Shown: piece by piece, positions 1 through 8,248 of the stretch
Position numbering within the stretch: the first letter of the stretch is position 1
Layout: each line of letters opens with the position of its first letter
Assembly: GCF_000970685.1 (NCBI RefSeq)
Contig: NZ_LAJB01000013.1
Location: 1-50,952, forward strand
Direction of reading: 5' to 3'
Length of the DNA stretch: 50,952 nt
From: Domibacillus indicus
Lineage (GTDB): Bacteria; Bacillota; Bacilli; Bacillales; Domibacillaceae
Position numbers and translations under genes: made by a program
Notes under the pieces: model-generated
Told to the model about the DNA's origin: nothing
The model's database searches: none
What the model saw: the letters and a program-made list of their open reading frames with translations, nothing else

Positions 1-10
1 AGGCTTTGCT

Positions 11-775
11 TTATAGGAATGAATCTTTCATTTTCTTTCGGTTTTCTATGATCCGCTTCCATACACGCGGGTCAGACTGCATAAAGCCTCCGATGCCCGG
101 TGTAACATTTACTTCGAAAATAAAAGGCTTTAAGTGTTTATCCAGTCCAAGATCAACGCCGGCTTCCCGGGATGGATGCCGGGTCTTTACGATCCTGGCA
201 GCTGCAATTGAAACCTCCTCCAGCTCGGCTATCAAGCCTTGCTGTCTTTCTTTTTCTATATGAAGATAATGGGATAGCAGCTGCTGGGCGGGCACGGCAA
301 AAGCCCCGCGGCGTGTATTGGATATGCCGTTTTTTTCGCGGGCAATTGAACCGTAAATGCCTACTGCTGCTGTTTTGTCAATAAAGTGCTGAACATGGAC
401 CCGGATATTAACGGGCTCGCCGGAAACGGAAATACTGCCGATGCCCTCTTGAATAATATAGGGCCAGATACGCCCAAACCGTTCAAAAGGCTGAAGAAAT
501 TTATGAATTTCCGGCATATCCATTACATGGTCAATTTTTTTTCCTTGAAGTGTGTATCCTTTCAAAGAATAATGGCAGTCATCCCTTTTCTCCATTTTAT
601 ATACGCCTCTTCCCTGCCCGGAGGTATCATGCTTAACAAACACAACCGGATGGCGGCTGGTGAAGTCGGAGAGCTTTTCTTTTGTGTAGGGAGCTGTTTC
701 CGGAAGATGCTGCCGGACAAAGGGATCGCTTTGGAGAAGGTGGTATTGCGCAAGCTTTCCTAAAGCTTTGTTCAC
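11..775 (-). CDS. YheC/YheD family ATP-grasp protein (short form, downstream copy)
   Basis: The protein is a 254-residue ATP-grasp ligase-like protein of the YheC/YheD family, whose Bacillus members are described as spore-coat associated. Seen: a lysine in VVFVKHDTSGQGRGVYK near residue 45-60 (nucleotide-binding strand and glycine-rich loop), and near the C-terminus DLGLD followed by FEVNVTPG at about residue 220, the metal-binding E-x-N of ATP-grasp enzymes. I chose the GTG at 775 over the ATG at 793: AAAGGAAGTG lies just before it, and it aligns with the start of the paralogue upstream. The ATG version would put the ribosome binding site inside the gene. It lies 62 bp downstream of its paralogue on the same strand, probably in one operon. 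It is shorter than B. subtilis YheC/YheD because the usual N-terminal domain is missing. The substrate is unknown. Confidence 0.85.
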   Translation of the reverse strand: MNKALGKLAQYHLLQSDPFVRQHLPETAPYTKEKLSDFTSRHPVVFVKHDTSGQGRGVYKMEKRDDCHYSLKGYTLQGKKIDHVMDMPEIHKFLQPFERFGRIWPYIIQEGIGSISVSGEPVNIRVHVQHFIDKTAAVGIYGSIAREKNGISNTRRGAFAVPAQQLLSHYLHIEKERQQGLIAELEEVSIAAARIVKTRHPSREAGVDLGLDKHLKPFIFEVNVTPGIGGFMQSDPRVWKRIIENRKKMKDSFL

Positions 776-837
776 TTTTTCACTTCCTTTCATGCAGAGA
801 TTTTGAAGCTGGAAGCCTGCAGGCGTCAGCTGCAGAA

Positions 838-1695
838 TTAACGTAAATGAAAAAATTTCAAAAAAGAAGAAAGAGTACGCGGCTGAAAAAAAGGTGATTC
901 TTTTTTTGTTTCGCCGGCTGAAGCGGACGGATGCCTGGTCGATTCACCTATTTTTTTTCGGTTTTCGATAATTTGCTTCCACATCTGCTTGTCAATGCGT
1001 GCAAAATCTTCAATGCCTGGCGTAATATTCACTTCGAAAATATAAGGCTTCATATTTTCATCTAATCCAAGGTCAACACCGCATTCCCGGCACGGATAAT
1101 GGCTGGCGATGATTTCAGCGGCGGCGGCTGAGACTTCCATCAGTTTATTCAATATAGCAGGCTGGTCTTCTTTTTTTACTTTGAGGAAAATAAAAAATAA
1201 GTTTCGCATTGGCATCGCGTAAGCTCCGCGGCAGATGTTTGTAATGCCGTTTTCCTCGTAGGCGATCGAACCATAAATGCCCCCTACAACCGGTTTGCCT
1301 TCTACATGCTGGACATGGACACGGATATTCACATGCTGCCCCCGTGCACTGATACTGTTGATGCCCTGCTGGACGATGTAAGGCTGCGTCCGGCCAAATC
1401 GTTCAAAAGGCTGCAGCAGCTTATGAATGCTGTGAATGTCGAGTGTCTGGTCTACTTCTTTGCCCTGAAGGGAATAGCCTTTTAGAGAGTACAAATCAGC
1501 GGAAGTTTTTGTGAGTTTATAAACGCCTCTTCCTTGTCCGGATGTATTATGTTTTATAAACACCACCGGATAGCGGCCTGCAAAGTCAATTAGACTTTCT
1601 TTTGTATAAGGAGCTGTATCAGGAAGATGTTTAGAAACAAGAGGGTGATTTTGAAGCAGAAGGTGCTGCTCAAGCTTTCCAAGATTGATTCTCAT
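838..1695 (-). CDS. YheC/YheD family ATP-grasp protein (short form, upstream copy)
   Basis: A 285-residue paralogue of the next gene downstream; over half of aligned positions look identical by eye, so this is a tandem duplication. It carries the same landmarks: VVFIKHNTSGQGRGVYK, IRVHVQH, YGSIA, DLGLDENMKPYIFEVN near residue 220. The C-terminal 40 residues are extra relative to the paralogue and basic/aromatic. The start is the ATG at 1695 with AAGGAGGTGAA in front; an in-frame GTG at 1704 overlaps that ribosome binding site and is less likely. A SigK-like promoter at 1725-1754 would make this gene, and probably the following copy, a late mother-cell gene. Family knowledge suggests a coat-associated amide ligase; no substrate is established. 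Confidence 0.87.
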   Translation of the reverse strand: MRINLGKLEQHLLLQNHPLVSKHLPDTAPYTKESLIDFAGRYPVVFIKHNTSGQGRGVYKLTKTSADLYSLKGYSLQGKEVDQTLDIHSIHKLLQPFERFGRTQPYIVQQGINSISARGQHVNIRVHVQHVEGKPVVGGIYGSIAYEENGITNICRGAYAMPMRNLFFIFLKVKKEDQPAILNKLMEVSAAAAEIIASHYPCRECGVDLGLDENMKPYIFEVNITPGIEDFARIDKQMWKQIIENRKKIGESTRHPSASAGETKKESPFFQPRTLSSFLKFFHLR

Positions 1696-1724
1696 AGGGT
1701 TCACCTCCTTTTCTAGTTTACTGT

Positions 1725-1754
1725 TAGATTATGCTTTTTCAGCTTAATCGTGTG
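1725..1754 (-). promoter_or_regulatory. SigK-like sporulation promoter
   Basis: Read on the minus strand: CACA, a 16-nt spacer, then GCATAATCTA. This fits the B. subtilis SigK consensus (mACm, 16 nt, gCATAnnnTA) at every specified position. The start codon of the YheC-like gene lies 29 bp downstream, leaving room for a transcription start and the AGGAGG site. The match is seen; control by SigK is inferred. Confidence 0.65.
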
Positions 1755-1818
1755 GGTTAACTGGCAAGCAGAACATAGAAGAGCTAGATTTTATGCACAA
1801 ACAACCGCCCGCAGTGCT

Positions 1819-1828
1819 TCATATAATA
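1819..1828 (+). promoter_or_regulatory. Possible SigE/SigK -10 element before the MurF-like gene
   Basis: TCATATAATA fits CATAnnnTA of SigK and is close to the SigE -10 (CATACAnT). An AACA element lies 15 nt upstream, one base short of the preferred SigK spacing. It is about 20 bp from the ATG at 1849, so the transcript would have a very short leader. Weak evidence by itself, but it agrees with the sporulation theme of the neighbours. Confidence 0.35.
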
Positions 1829-1848
1829 AATGAGAAAGGAGGGGAACA

Positions 1849-3234
1849 ATGGAACCAATTCTGTTAAGTGATATTCGTGCTGTACTAGAAGGAGAGCTAA
1901 TTTCCGGTAAAGAAGATTGGTATGTGAAAAATGCCATCGTATACAATCGCCATGAATTGAACAAAACGCATACACTGATTTTTTTAAACAGAAAAGATTC
2001 TATTCACCGGGGCCATTTGGCGTCTGTGAAGCCCTGTACTGTTGTAACGGATAAACCGGTGGAGGAAGTGCGGCACCTGCTCGGCGAAACGGCAGTCATT
2101 CGTGTAAAAAGCGTTATTCAGTCTTATTGGACGTTTATCGACTATTACCGGTCGCTTTTTCATATTCCAGTTACAGCTGTTACCGGAACCTGCGGAAAAA
2201 CAACAGTTAAAGAAATGATTAAGCATATATTAAGTGCTTCCTACAATGTACAGGCGTCAGAAAGCAGCAAAAACGAACCGAGAAGGTCTTTTCACTACCT
2301 GCTGGGGATTGACCGCCAGACCGATATGGCTGTGTTTGAAACGGGGCTTGGGAATATAGGGAATATTAAGCACCAATGTCTTATTTATCAGCCCACTATA
2401 GGCATTATCACAATGATAGGTGCTCATCATTTAGACGGCTGTAAAACATTGGAAGGGTATATTCAAGCGAAAGGGGAAATTATTGAAGGAATAAAAGAAG
2501 GCGGCACGCTTATTTTAAATGCCGATGATGAAAATACTAAAAAGCTGTCGTTAACTTCATTTAAGGGCTGTCTGATTTATTTTGGATTAACTCATCAGGC
2601 CGAATTTCAGGCAGCGGATATCTTCTATACAAAAAATGGCATGGCTTTTACTCTTAAGCACCATAAACAAAAGCATCCTGTTTTTATTCCAGGGTACGGA
2701 GAGCACCAGGTATACAATGCATTGGCGGCCATTGCTGCTGTTCATCAAATGGGAATGAGCATCACTGAAGCGTCAGAAAGATTGGCATCATTCCGAAATA
2801 TGGAACGTCATCTTGAGGTGACAGGCGGAATAAACGGGAGTACCATCATTGACGATACATGGACGATCAATCCCGCTTCTGTAGAGGCAGCATTAAAAGT
2901 AGTAGATGAACTTGGAAAAAGCAAAAAAACCATTGTACTGCTGGGGGATATTAACCGTCTTGGCGATTACGAAAAGGAGTACCATCAAAAAGTAGGAAGC
3001 ATGGTAGCCGAAAGAAAATACAACACACTGGTAACAATTGGGGAAAAAGCAAAGGAAATCAGCCGCCAGGCAAAAAAAGACGGATTTACAGGAGATATTT
3101 ATCAATTTCAAACAGTAGAAGGTGTACTGGAAATGTTAAAAGAAAAAGTAGATAAACAGACACTGCTGCTTATTAAAGGGCCAATGAAAAGCCGTTCAAT
3201 GATCGAATTGGCAAAGCAGTTAAAAGAGCTTTAG
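1849..3234 (+). CDS. Stand-alone MurF-like Mur ligase
   Basis: A 461-residue Mur ligase superfamily protein, ATP-dependent amide-bond forming. Seen: the P-loop TGTCGKTTVKEM near residue 110-122, ETGLGNIGNI (acidic residue near the Mg/ATP site), HLDGCKTLEGYIQAKGEI, the NADDEN motif, GEHQVYNALAAIAA (as in MurF) and a C-terminal domain with DDTWTINPASVEAAL, matching the DDTYNANP region of MurF. The N-terminal domain of about 100 residues differs from housekeeping MurF. Its position among ATP-grasp genes, away from any dcw cluster, argues that it is not the cell-wall MurF but a specialised ligase adding an amino acid or peptide to a carboxylate. The ATG has AAAGGAGGGG in front. The acceptor is unknown. 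Confidence 0.85.
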   Translation: MEPILLSDIRAVLEGELISGKEDWYVKNAIVYNRHELNKTHTLIFLNRKDSIHRGHLASVKPCTVVTDKPVEEVRHLLGETAVIRVKSVIQSYWTFIDYYRSLFHIPVTAVTGTCGKTTVKEMIKHILSASYNVQASESSKNEPRRSFHYLLGIDRQTDMAVFETGLGNIGNIKHQCLIYQPTIGIITMIGAHHLDGCKTLEGYIQAKGEIIEGIKEGGTLILNADDENTKKLSLTSFKGCLIYFGLTHQAEFQAADIFYTKNGMAFTLKHHKQKHPVFIPGYGEHQVYNALAAIAAVHQMGMSITEASERLASFRNMERHLEVTGGINGSTIIDDTWTINPASVEAALKVVDELGKSKKTIVLLGDINRLGDYEKEYHQKVGSMVAERKYNTLVTIGEKAKEISRQAKKDGFTGDIYQFQTVEGVLEMLKEKVDKQTLLLIKGPMKSRSMIELAKQLKEL

Positions 3235-3286
3235 TGCCGGGCCTTTTGTTTCAATAAATAATAAAAAAAGAAAATAAATGAAATAC

Positions 3287-3329
3287 ATGGGAAACCCGGA
3301 AACAACTACTAAGGGTTTCCCATTCTTTT
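3287..3329 (+). terminator. Rho-independent terminator after the MurF-like gene
   Basis: Perfect 11-bp stem ATGGGAAACCC / GGGTTTCCCAT with a 15-nt loop, followed by TCTTTT. It separates the Mur ligase from the NlpC/P60 gene, so that gene needs its own promoter. Confidence 0.85.
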
Positions 3330-3382
3330 GGATGTTAGAATAGACATTGTTCATTGAAACAAAACATGTTCAGGAGGCACCA

Positions 3383-4288
3383 ATGAAAAAACAAATTGTT
3401 ACTACAGCTCTTGCATCGATAGTTGCTTTCTCAGGAATGACTGCCGCAGGCATTGACCAGCCGCAGGTACAAGCTGCTGCCGTTACTCAAAACAATCAGG
3501 CGGCTGTTGAAGCCAAAGCAAATCAATTGATCAGCACAGCAAAAGGATTAATGGGAAAAGCGACATACAGCACTGCCGTTTATAAAAAAACAGCACCTTA
3601 TAAATTTTCATGCGCTACGTTCTTAAACTTTATTTTTGAAAAAGAAGGTGTCGATCTTGCCACATATAATGAAAATTATATGATGAAGCAGGGTACAGCC
3701 GTATCAAAAGCAAACTTGCAAAAAGGAGATCTTGTATTTTTCGACAGCAACCGAAACGACAGTGAACCTGCAGACCATGTTGGTATGTACATAGGGGATA
3801 ACAAGATCATTCACATGGCTGATTCCAAACAAAACATTGTGATCTCGGATTTGGACAGCAAAGCGTATTACCGGGATAACTATTTAACGGCAAGACGCGT
3901 ACTGCCTACATTAATGTCAGGCAGCCCGGCAACAAAAGGGGATAAAGTGGTTGCTTCTGCGTACAGCCTGATGAGCAGCTCGCAATCTTCTTCTTTAACA
4001 AATGCCGGCTTTGTGAATCGTGTGTTCCAGAATAACGGCATTCAGCTTGGAACAACTAGTTTAAAAGAACAAATGAAAAAAGGGACCTTTGTTTCAAAAA
4101 GCCAGCTGAAAAAAGGTGATATCGTCTTTTTTAATGGTACGCCAGGATCAAAAACTCCTTCTCTGGCAGCTGTTTATGCCGGTGACCATCGACTCGTTAT
4201 GAAAACATCAGAAGGTGTTGTTTCCCGTGTTATATTCGTTGATTGGTACGAGCAGCACTATCTAACTGCAAGACGTGTAATCAAATAA
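3383..4288 (+). CDS. Secreted tandem NlpC/P60 protein with a degenerate second domain
   Basis: A 301-residue protein with a signal peptide (MKKQIV, then a hydrophobic stretch ending near AAAV). Two NlpC/P60 modules follow. Domain 1 (about residues 50-185) keeps the catalytic set: Cys77 in FSCATF and His132 in DHVGMYIG. Domain 2 (about 195-301) has Asn207 where the cysteine belongs (LTNAGF) and Leu261 where the histidine belongs (SLAAVYAG), so it is probably non-catalytic, perhaps a binding module. Family enzymes cleave D-gamma-glutamyl bonds in peptidoglycan peptides, and some act on poly-gamma-glutamate. Start: ATG at 3383 behind CAGGAGG; an upstream in-frame ATG at 3347 would spoil the signal peptide. 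It has its own transcription unit between two terminators. The neighbouring ligases make its substrate worth testing. Confidence 0.85.
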   Translation: MKKQIVTTALASIVAFSGMTAAGIDQPQVQAAAVTQNNQAAVEAKANQLISTAKGLMGKATYSTAVYKKTAPYKFSCATFLNFIFEKEGVDLATYNENYMMKQGTAVSKANLQKGDLVFFDSNRNDSEPADHVGMYIGDNKIIHMADSKQNIVISDLDSKAYYRDNYLTARRVLPTLMSGSPATKGDKVVASAYSLMSSSQSSSLTNAGFVNRVFQNNGIQLGTTSLKEQMKKGTFVSKSQLKKGDIVFFNGTPGSKTPSLAAVYAGDHRLVMKTSEGVVSRVIFVDWYEQHYLTARRVIK

Positions 4289-4311
4289 CGAAAACTGATG
4301 CCAATCATTTG

Positions 4312-4340
4312 AAAAGCAGCATTGTGCTGCTTTTTTTTTT
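4312..4340 (+). terminator. Rho-independent terminator after the NlpC/P60 gene
   Basis: AGCAGCA / TGCTGCT stem with a TTG loop, extended by A-T pairs and followed by ten T residues. Confidence 0.85.
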
Positions 4341-4391
4341 GCTTTAAATAACGGAAGGCAGGTCGAATGACCATGCAAAATTCCAGTGATC

Positions 4392-4401
4392 TCATACCCT
4401 A
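4392..4401 (+). promoter_or_regulatory. Possible SigK/SigE -10 element before the ATP-grasp gene
   Basis: TCATACCCTA fits CATAnnnTA. I found no good mACm -35 at 15-17 nt upstream, so this is only suggestive. It lies about 45 bp before the GTG start at 4445. Confidence 0.25.
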
Positions 4402-4444
4402 TATAGAAACCTGAATGCTGTTTAAAAATAGGGAGGCATGATTC

Positions 4445-5668
4445 GTGAAAACCATAGTGTTTATCGGGTTAAATAAATCAGGTTCCAGCAGAGAAGCGGT
4501 AAAAGCCGCTGAAAAACTGGGGTATTTCACAGTGGTTTTTACAAACAGAGAACGGCAGCTGGAACAGCGGGAGGAATACCCGGATGTGCATCAACTTGTT
4601 TTACTGGACATAGATGATATCGGTGTGTTAAAAACACATATCACTGCACTGCAACACAAAGGACATACGATTTCGGCCGTCACTAGTTTTGTTGACCAGT
4701 ATGTTCATACAGCCTCGCAGCTTGCTGACGAATTTTATGATAACTGTTTATCAACCGATGCTATTTTTATTATGGAAAATAAGGAGGAAACAAGGGAGTT
4801 TCTTTCAAACGAGCCGTATACACCTGCTTTTTTGCTGGTAGACAAAAGCACCCCTGCTTCAGCCATTGCTTTCCCGGATAATCTAACATATCCGGTCATG
4901 GTAAAATGCCCTAAATCAACTGGCTCTAAAGATGTTATTTTTGCGGCAGATAAAGAAGAAGTAAGGAAAAGTACATCAAAATTAAAAGACAAGTACCCTG
5001 ATGAAACGCTCATTATTGAGGAATATATTAGTGGCGAACAATATTTAGTAGAAGTGATTGTATACAAGGGGAAAATTATAACTGCTGCTATTATTGAGCA
5101 GGAAATTACAAGAGGGAAGCGGTTTATTGTAACAGGCTATGGCGTGCTGGCCGATGTTGCGCCGGAGATTGAAGAAAGCATTGGAGAAATTACTCAATCC
5201 ATAGTTACTGCCCTGGATATCGAAAACGGTGCTTTTCATCTGGAATTAAGAAAGACGGAAAACGGGTGGAAGCTGATCGAAATTAACCCGAGAATTTCAG
5301 GCGGCGCCATGAATAAAATGATTGAAGCTGCATTCGGCTACAGTTTAGTAGAAGAGACGCTTAAGATGTTAACCGGGGAAGCTCCTTGTTTAGAAAAGAA
5401 AAAAAGCCGTTTTGTTTTTACACAGCATGTTATTGTCGGGCAAAAAGGAATATTGGAGAGAGTCACCGGGAAAAACAGGGCGTCAAAATCACCGGGAGTA
5501 GAAGAGGTATATGTAAAGCCAAGGAGGGGGACACTGCTTATTCCTCCATTATCAATGGGACACCGCTATGCGTACGTAATTGCAGCAGGGAATACTATGC
5601 AGGAGGCGAAGGAATTCGCCAAAACAGCAGCCCGGGAAATTCAATTTTATTTAAGAACAGAACAATAA
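4445..5668 (+). CDS. ATP-grasp carboxylate-amine ligase-like protein
   Basis: A 407-residue ATP-grasp protein of the carbamoyl-phosphate-synthase-like/L-amino-acid-ligase type. Seen: an N-terminal Rossmann-like segment (TIVFIGLNKSGSS), then an ATP-grasp domain with VMVKCPKSTGSKDV (ATP-binding Lys), LIIEEYISGEQYLVEV, FHLELR and EINPRISGGAMN near residue 280, carrying the metal-binding E-x-N. The C-terminal part (about 310-400) resembles the lid of amino-acid ligases. It is a different ATP-grasp family from the YheC/YheD genes around it. The GTG start has GGGAGG eight bases upstream. Such enzymes join an amino acid to a carboxylate via an acyl-phosphate. The specificity cannot be read from sequence. 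It is followed by a strong terminator. Confidence 0.85.
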   Translation: MKTIVFIGLNKSGSSREAVKAAEKLGYFTVVFTNRERQLEQREEYPDVHQLVLLDIDDIGVLKTHITALQHKGHTISAVTSFVDQYVHTASQLADEFYDNCLSTDAIFIMENKEETREFLSNEPYTPAFLLVDKSTPASAIAFPDNLTYPVMVKCPKSTGSKDVIFAADKEEVRKSTSKLKDKYPDETLIIEEYISGEQYLVEVIVYKGKIITAAIIEQEITRGKRFIVTGYGVLADVAPEIEESIGEITQSIVTALDIENGAFHLELRKTENGWKLIEINPRISGGAMNKMIEAAFGYSLVEETLKMLTGEAPCLEKKKSRFVFTQHVIVGQKGILERVTGKNRASKSPGVEEVYVKPRRGTLLIPPLSMGHRYAYVIAAGNTMQEAKEFAKTAAREIQFYLRTEQ

Positions 5669-5703
5669 CAGCAAGCCCCCCTCTAGTGGCGGGCTTGTTG
5701 TTT
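5669..5703 (+). terminator. Rho-independent terminator after the ATP-grasp gene
   Basis: CAAGCCC / GGGCTTG stem closing over CCCTCTAGTGGC, followed by TTGTTTT. Confidence 0.8.
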
Positions 5704-5712
5704 TATGCTGCC

Positions 5713-5795
5713 GAAAAAGAGCCGTCAAGAAAATACTCCGTTTTTGAACTGAAATTGTTTTCTTCTTATGGGCTATAAATGAGCTGTTTTCTTCT
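5713..5795. repeat. Dispersed intergenic repeat, copy A (with internal 48-bp insert)
   Basis: Contains GAAAAAGAGCCGTCAA at 5713-5728 and, after 48 bp, a 19-nt block (AAATGAGCTGTTTTCTTCT) at 5777-5795. The same two blocks occur adjacent to each other at 19841-19876. Both copies start just past a transcription terminator. No coding potential is evident. Confidence 0.6.
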
Positions 5796-5810
5796 GATTT
5801 CAACAGAATG

Positions 5811-5852
5811 AAAAACGACAAGCCCTCCTCAGGGGGCTTGTCGTTTTTAAAG
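5811..5852. terminator. Bidirectional terminator between convergent genes
   Basis: ACGACAAGCCC / GGGCTTGTCGT stem (11 bp) flanked by A-rich and T-rich runs on both sides. It sits between the plus-strand ATP-grasp gene and the end of the minus-strand fusion gene. Confidence 0.85.
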
Positions 5853-5901
5853 AGTGCGGGGACAATAATTAAAAGATCATTTTGTTTTACATGGGAAGTT
5901 C

Positions 5902-8073
5902 CTATTTTACTCCGTAAGCCGTGTCTAAAAAAGCAACCGTGTCAAACATATTTGTTTTGCTTGCTCCTTTTACAAGAATGGTGTCCTTTTCTTGCAGAAT
6001 TTCCCGCAGATAGTCATGCATTTCTTCTTTGTTCAAAAAGTGTTTAACGGCTTTCTCTGGAAAAGAAGCATTTATTGCCCCTGCTCCAATAGCGTCTGCT
6101 CTATAACCATACGTAATAATCAAATCGATATTTTGCCCGGCGAGGTATTCGCCGACTTTTTTGTACTGTGCATCCCGCAGATCGCCAAGCTCCCTCATCT
6201 GGCCCAGTATCGCAATTTTTCTGGCGGGTGCAATATTTTTCAAAACATCGATTGCCGCCATAACTGCCTGGGGATGAGAATGCACAGTGTCATCGATCAG
6301 TGTCATGTTATCCTTTAAATGATAAATAGTCATCCGGCGGGGCGGCTTCCGGAACAAAAGCCCGGATTTTATTTCAAGCGGCGAGAATCCTAAATAATCA
6401 GCAATCGCCACCGCATTTAATGCATTGTAGACATGATGCTCACCAAAAATCGGAATAAAGAATTGATGATTTTCCCCGCGAATAGTCATTTTAAAATTCA
6501 TTCCGTTTGAAGTGTATGTTACATCATGCGCCTGGTAATCAGCGGGCCTGCGTATACCGGTAGTTATTATTTTTCCGCGAAACTGGCCGGTTTCCAGATA
6601 AGCGGAATTTTCGTCGTCCGCATTTAAAAAAAGGATGCCATCCTGCTTCATTCCGTGAATCAATTCCGACTTCGCATGGGCGATGCCGCGGATATCGCCA
6701 TCAAAATTGCCGATATGTGCCATGCCGATATTTGTGACAACACTTATGTTTGGCTGAATAATTTCGCAGTGTTCGGTAATAACGCCGGGATACGCCATCC
6801 CATATTCAAGAACGACTGCTTCGTGAGCAGAGTCAATTTCCTCCGCATGCTTTTTCGTATGCTCGGTTGTATTCCAGTAATCTTTGGATTCAAACACATT
6901 CATTCTTGTTTTTAATATGGAGGACACAAATGCTTTTGTGGTTGTTTTGCCGGCACTCCCTGTTATCGCGATAATCGGAATTTTATTGATATCCAATTCT
7001 TTTTTCTTTCTTTGCTGAATTTCTTTTTTAATTTGATCCTGGTTTTTTGCCAGATAAAGGGCGTAGTGAATTGTATTTTTTACTACATCCATTTCCAAAT
7101 AAAAAGCAGGCGGGCAGCCGGGACGCCAGTTTACTTCATAGATCCAGATCTTTTGATTCTGGTCGAAGCCAATATCAATTCCGAGTTCATCAATAACTTC
7201 CTGGTATTCACGCATTTGAAGTTCATCAAGATGGCGGGCCAGTGAAAGAGAAAAATGCTCAAGCCTCCGCTTAACGTTAAATGCCTCATCTTTGCTAAAC
7301 TCCTGCTTTAAAAAAGGCTCTAAATAGTTTGTATAGCCGCCGTTGTTAATGTTAGTTACAATGGTTCCTTCAGGGGCGACACGCGGGTAAATCGCTGTAA
7401 TAACCCATTTTCCTTCTCCGTTTTTTTGGACATGAAGCCGGAAATCATAAGCAAGGCCGGCTTTTGTCCGGCTGTTGATATAGGGCTGGATAATAAAAGT
7501 ATTTTCCTTTAAAAGCGGATCAAAGAAAGAAGCCAGCTCCCCCTGGCTGTAATGAACGTCAGCCGAGTCTTTATTTACTACATAACGGCTGCCGTCCAGG
7601 TGGATAAAATAAATGCCCTGTCCTTTTCTTCCATCAATCGGTTTTACAATTACATGATGAAAAGCATTCATAAAGTGAAAAATGTCATTTGAATTTTTTA
7701 CTGTTTTAGTTGGAATTAAATAGCCCGCAAATTCTTTTCCTTCTTTTAGTCTTTCATTTACATTCCACTTGTTCCCAATTGAATGAGTAGTAAAAGGAAT
7801 CATCTCTTTCAGCTTTTGAACGACACTTTTTGCTTTTGCTAACTTTTCAGGACTGCCAGCGTTATAAATCACATCCGGAAACGGTACGGTCTGCTCTTTC
7901 CAGGTGCCGTTTTCATATACCTGCCCCTTGATGCGCTTCGTGACAAAGTTAACACAGCCAGGCGAGAAATAAACAAAGCCGGCGCCTTCTGCTTGAGCGA
8001 CAATGGCATAAGCATAGGACTTGATCACGGTTGTCGGATCTTTTCTATGGTGAAGCATACCAATCAGCGTCAA
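5902..8073 (-). CDS. YheC/YheD ATP-grasp fused to a Mur ligase (cyanophycin-synthetase-like architecture)
   Basis: A 723-residue two-enzyme fusion. Residues 1 to about 345 form a full-length YheC/YheD protein: MLHHRKDP, a YFSPGCVNF segment, ATP-grasp motifs HHVIVKPIDGRKGQGIYF, FRLHVQ, IGFDQNQKIWIYEVNWRPG. Residues from about 360 to 723 form a Mur ligase: P-loop AITGSAGKTTTKAF near 368-378, EYGMAYPG, IGMAHIGNF, NADDEN, FGEHHVYNALNAVA, DDTVHSHPQAV, and a C-terminal MurF-like domain ending with ILVKGASKTN. ATP-grasp followed by Mur ligase is the order of cyanophycin synthetase CphA, but the ATP-grasp half belongs to the spore-coat family. Both active sites look intact. The TTG start has AAGGAGAGGGG before it. 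It is divergent from the CotY/Z-like gene. The product is unknown; an amide-linked peptide or polymer is an inference. Confidence 0.88.
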   Translation of the reverse strand: MTLIGMLHHRKDPTTVIKSYAYAIVAQAEGAGFVYFSPGCVNFVTKRIKGQVYENGTWKEQTVPFPDVIYNAGSPEKLAKAKSVVQKLKEMIPFTTHSIGNKWNVNERLKEGKEFAGYLIPTKTVKNSNDIFHFMNAFHHVIVKPIDGRKGQGIYFIHLDGSRYVVNKDSADVHYSQGELASFFDPLLKENTFIIQPYINSRTKAGLAYDFRLHVQKNGEGKWVITAIYPRVAPEGTIVTNINNGGYTNYLEPFLKQEFSKDEAFNVKRRLEHFSLSLARHLDELQMREYQEVIDELGIDIGFDQNQKIWIYEVNWRPGCPPAFYLEMDVVKNTIHYALYLAKNQDQIKKEIQQRKKKELDINKIPIIAITGSAGKTTTKAFVSSILKTRMNVFESKDYWNTTEHTKKHAEEIDSAHEAVVLEYGMAYPGVITEHCEIIQPNISVVTNIGMAHIGNFDGDIRGIAHAKSELIHGMKQDGILFLNADDENSAYLETGQFRGKIITTGIRRPADYQAHDVTYTSNGMNFKMTIRGENHQFFIPIFGEHHVYNALNAVAIADYLGFSPLEIKSGLLFRKPPRRMTIYHLKDNMTLIDDTVHSHPQAVMAAIDVLKNIAPARKIAILGQMRELGDLRDAQYKKVGEYLAGQNIDLIITYGYRADAIGAGAINASFPEKAVKHFLNKEEMHDYLREILQEKDTILVKGASKTNMFDTVAFLDTAYGVK

Positions 8074-8248
8074 GTGAATTCCCCTCTCCTTAAATAAAAA
8101 CTCTCTCTTAGTAAATGCAACTCAAAGATGTTATGTGAAAAATCAAAGAAAAAGAACAGCTCAGTCCTAAAATGATCAAGTAGGCTTTTTCACCTCTTTC
8201 GGAACGCTGAAATATTCTATAAATAAAAGCAATGCAGGAGGGAAGGCT

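Noticed and set aside
5902-8073. Naming the fusion CphA (cyanophycin synthetase)
   Set aside because: The domain order fits but the ATP-grasp half is YheC/YheD-like and the CphA N-terminal domain is not visible.
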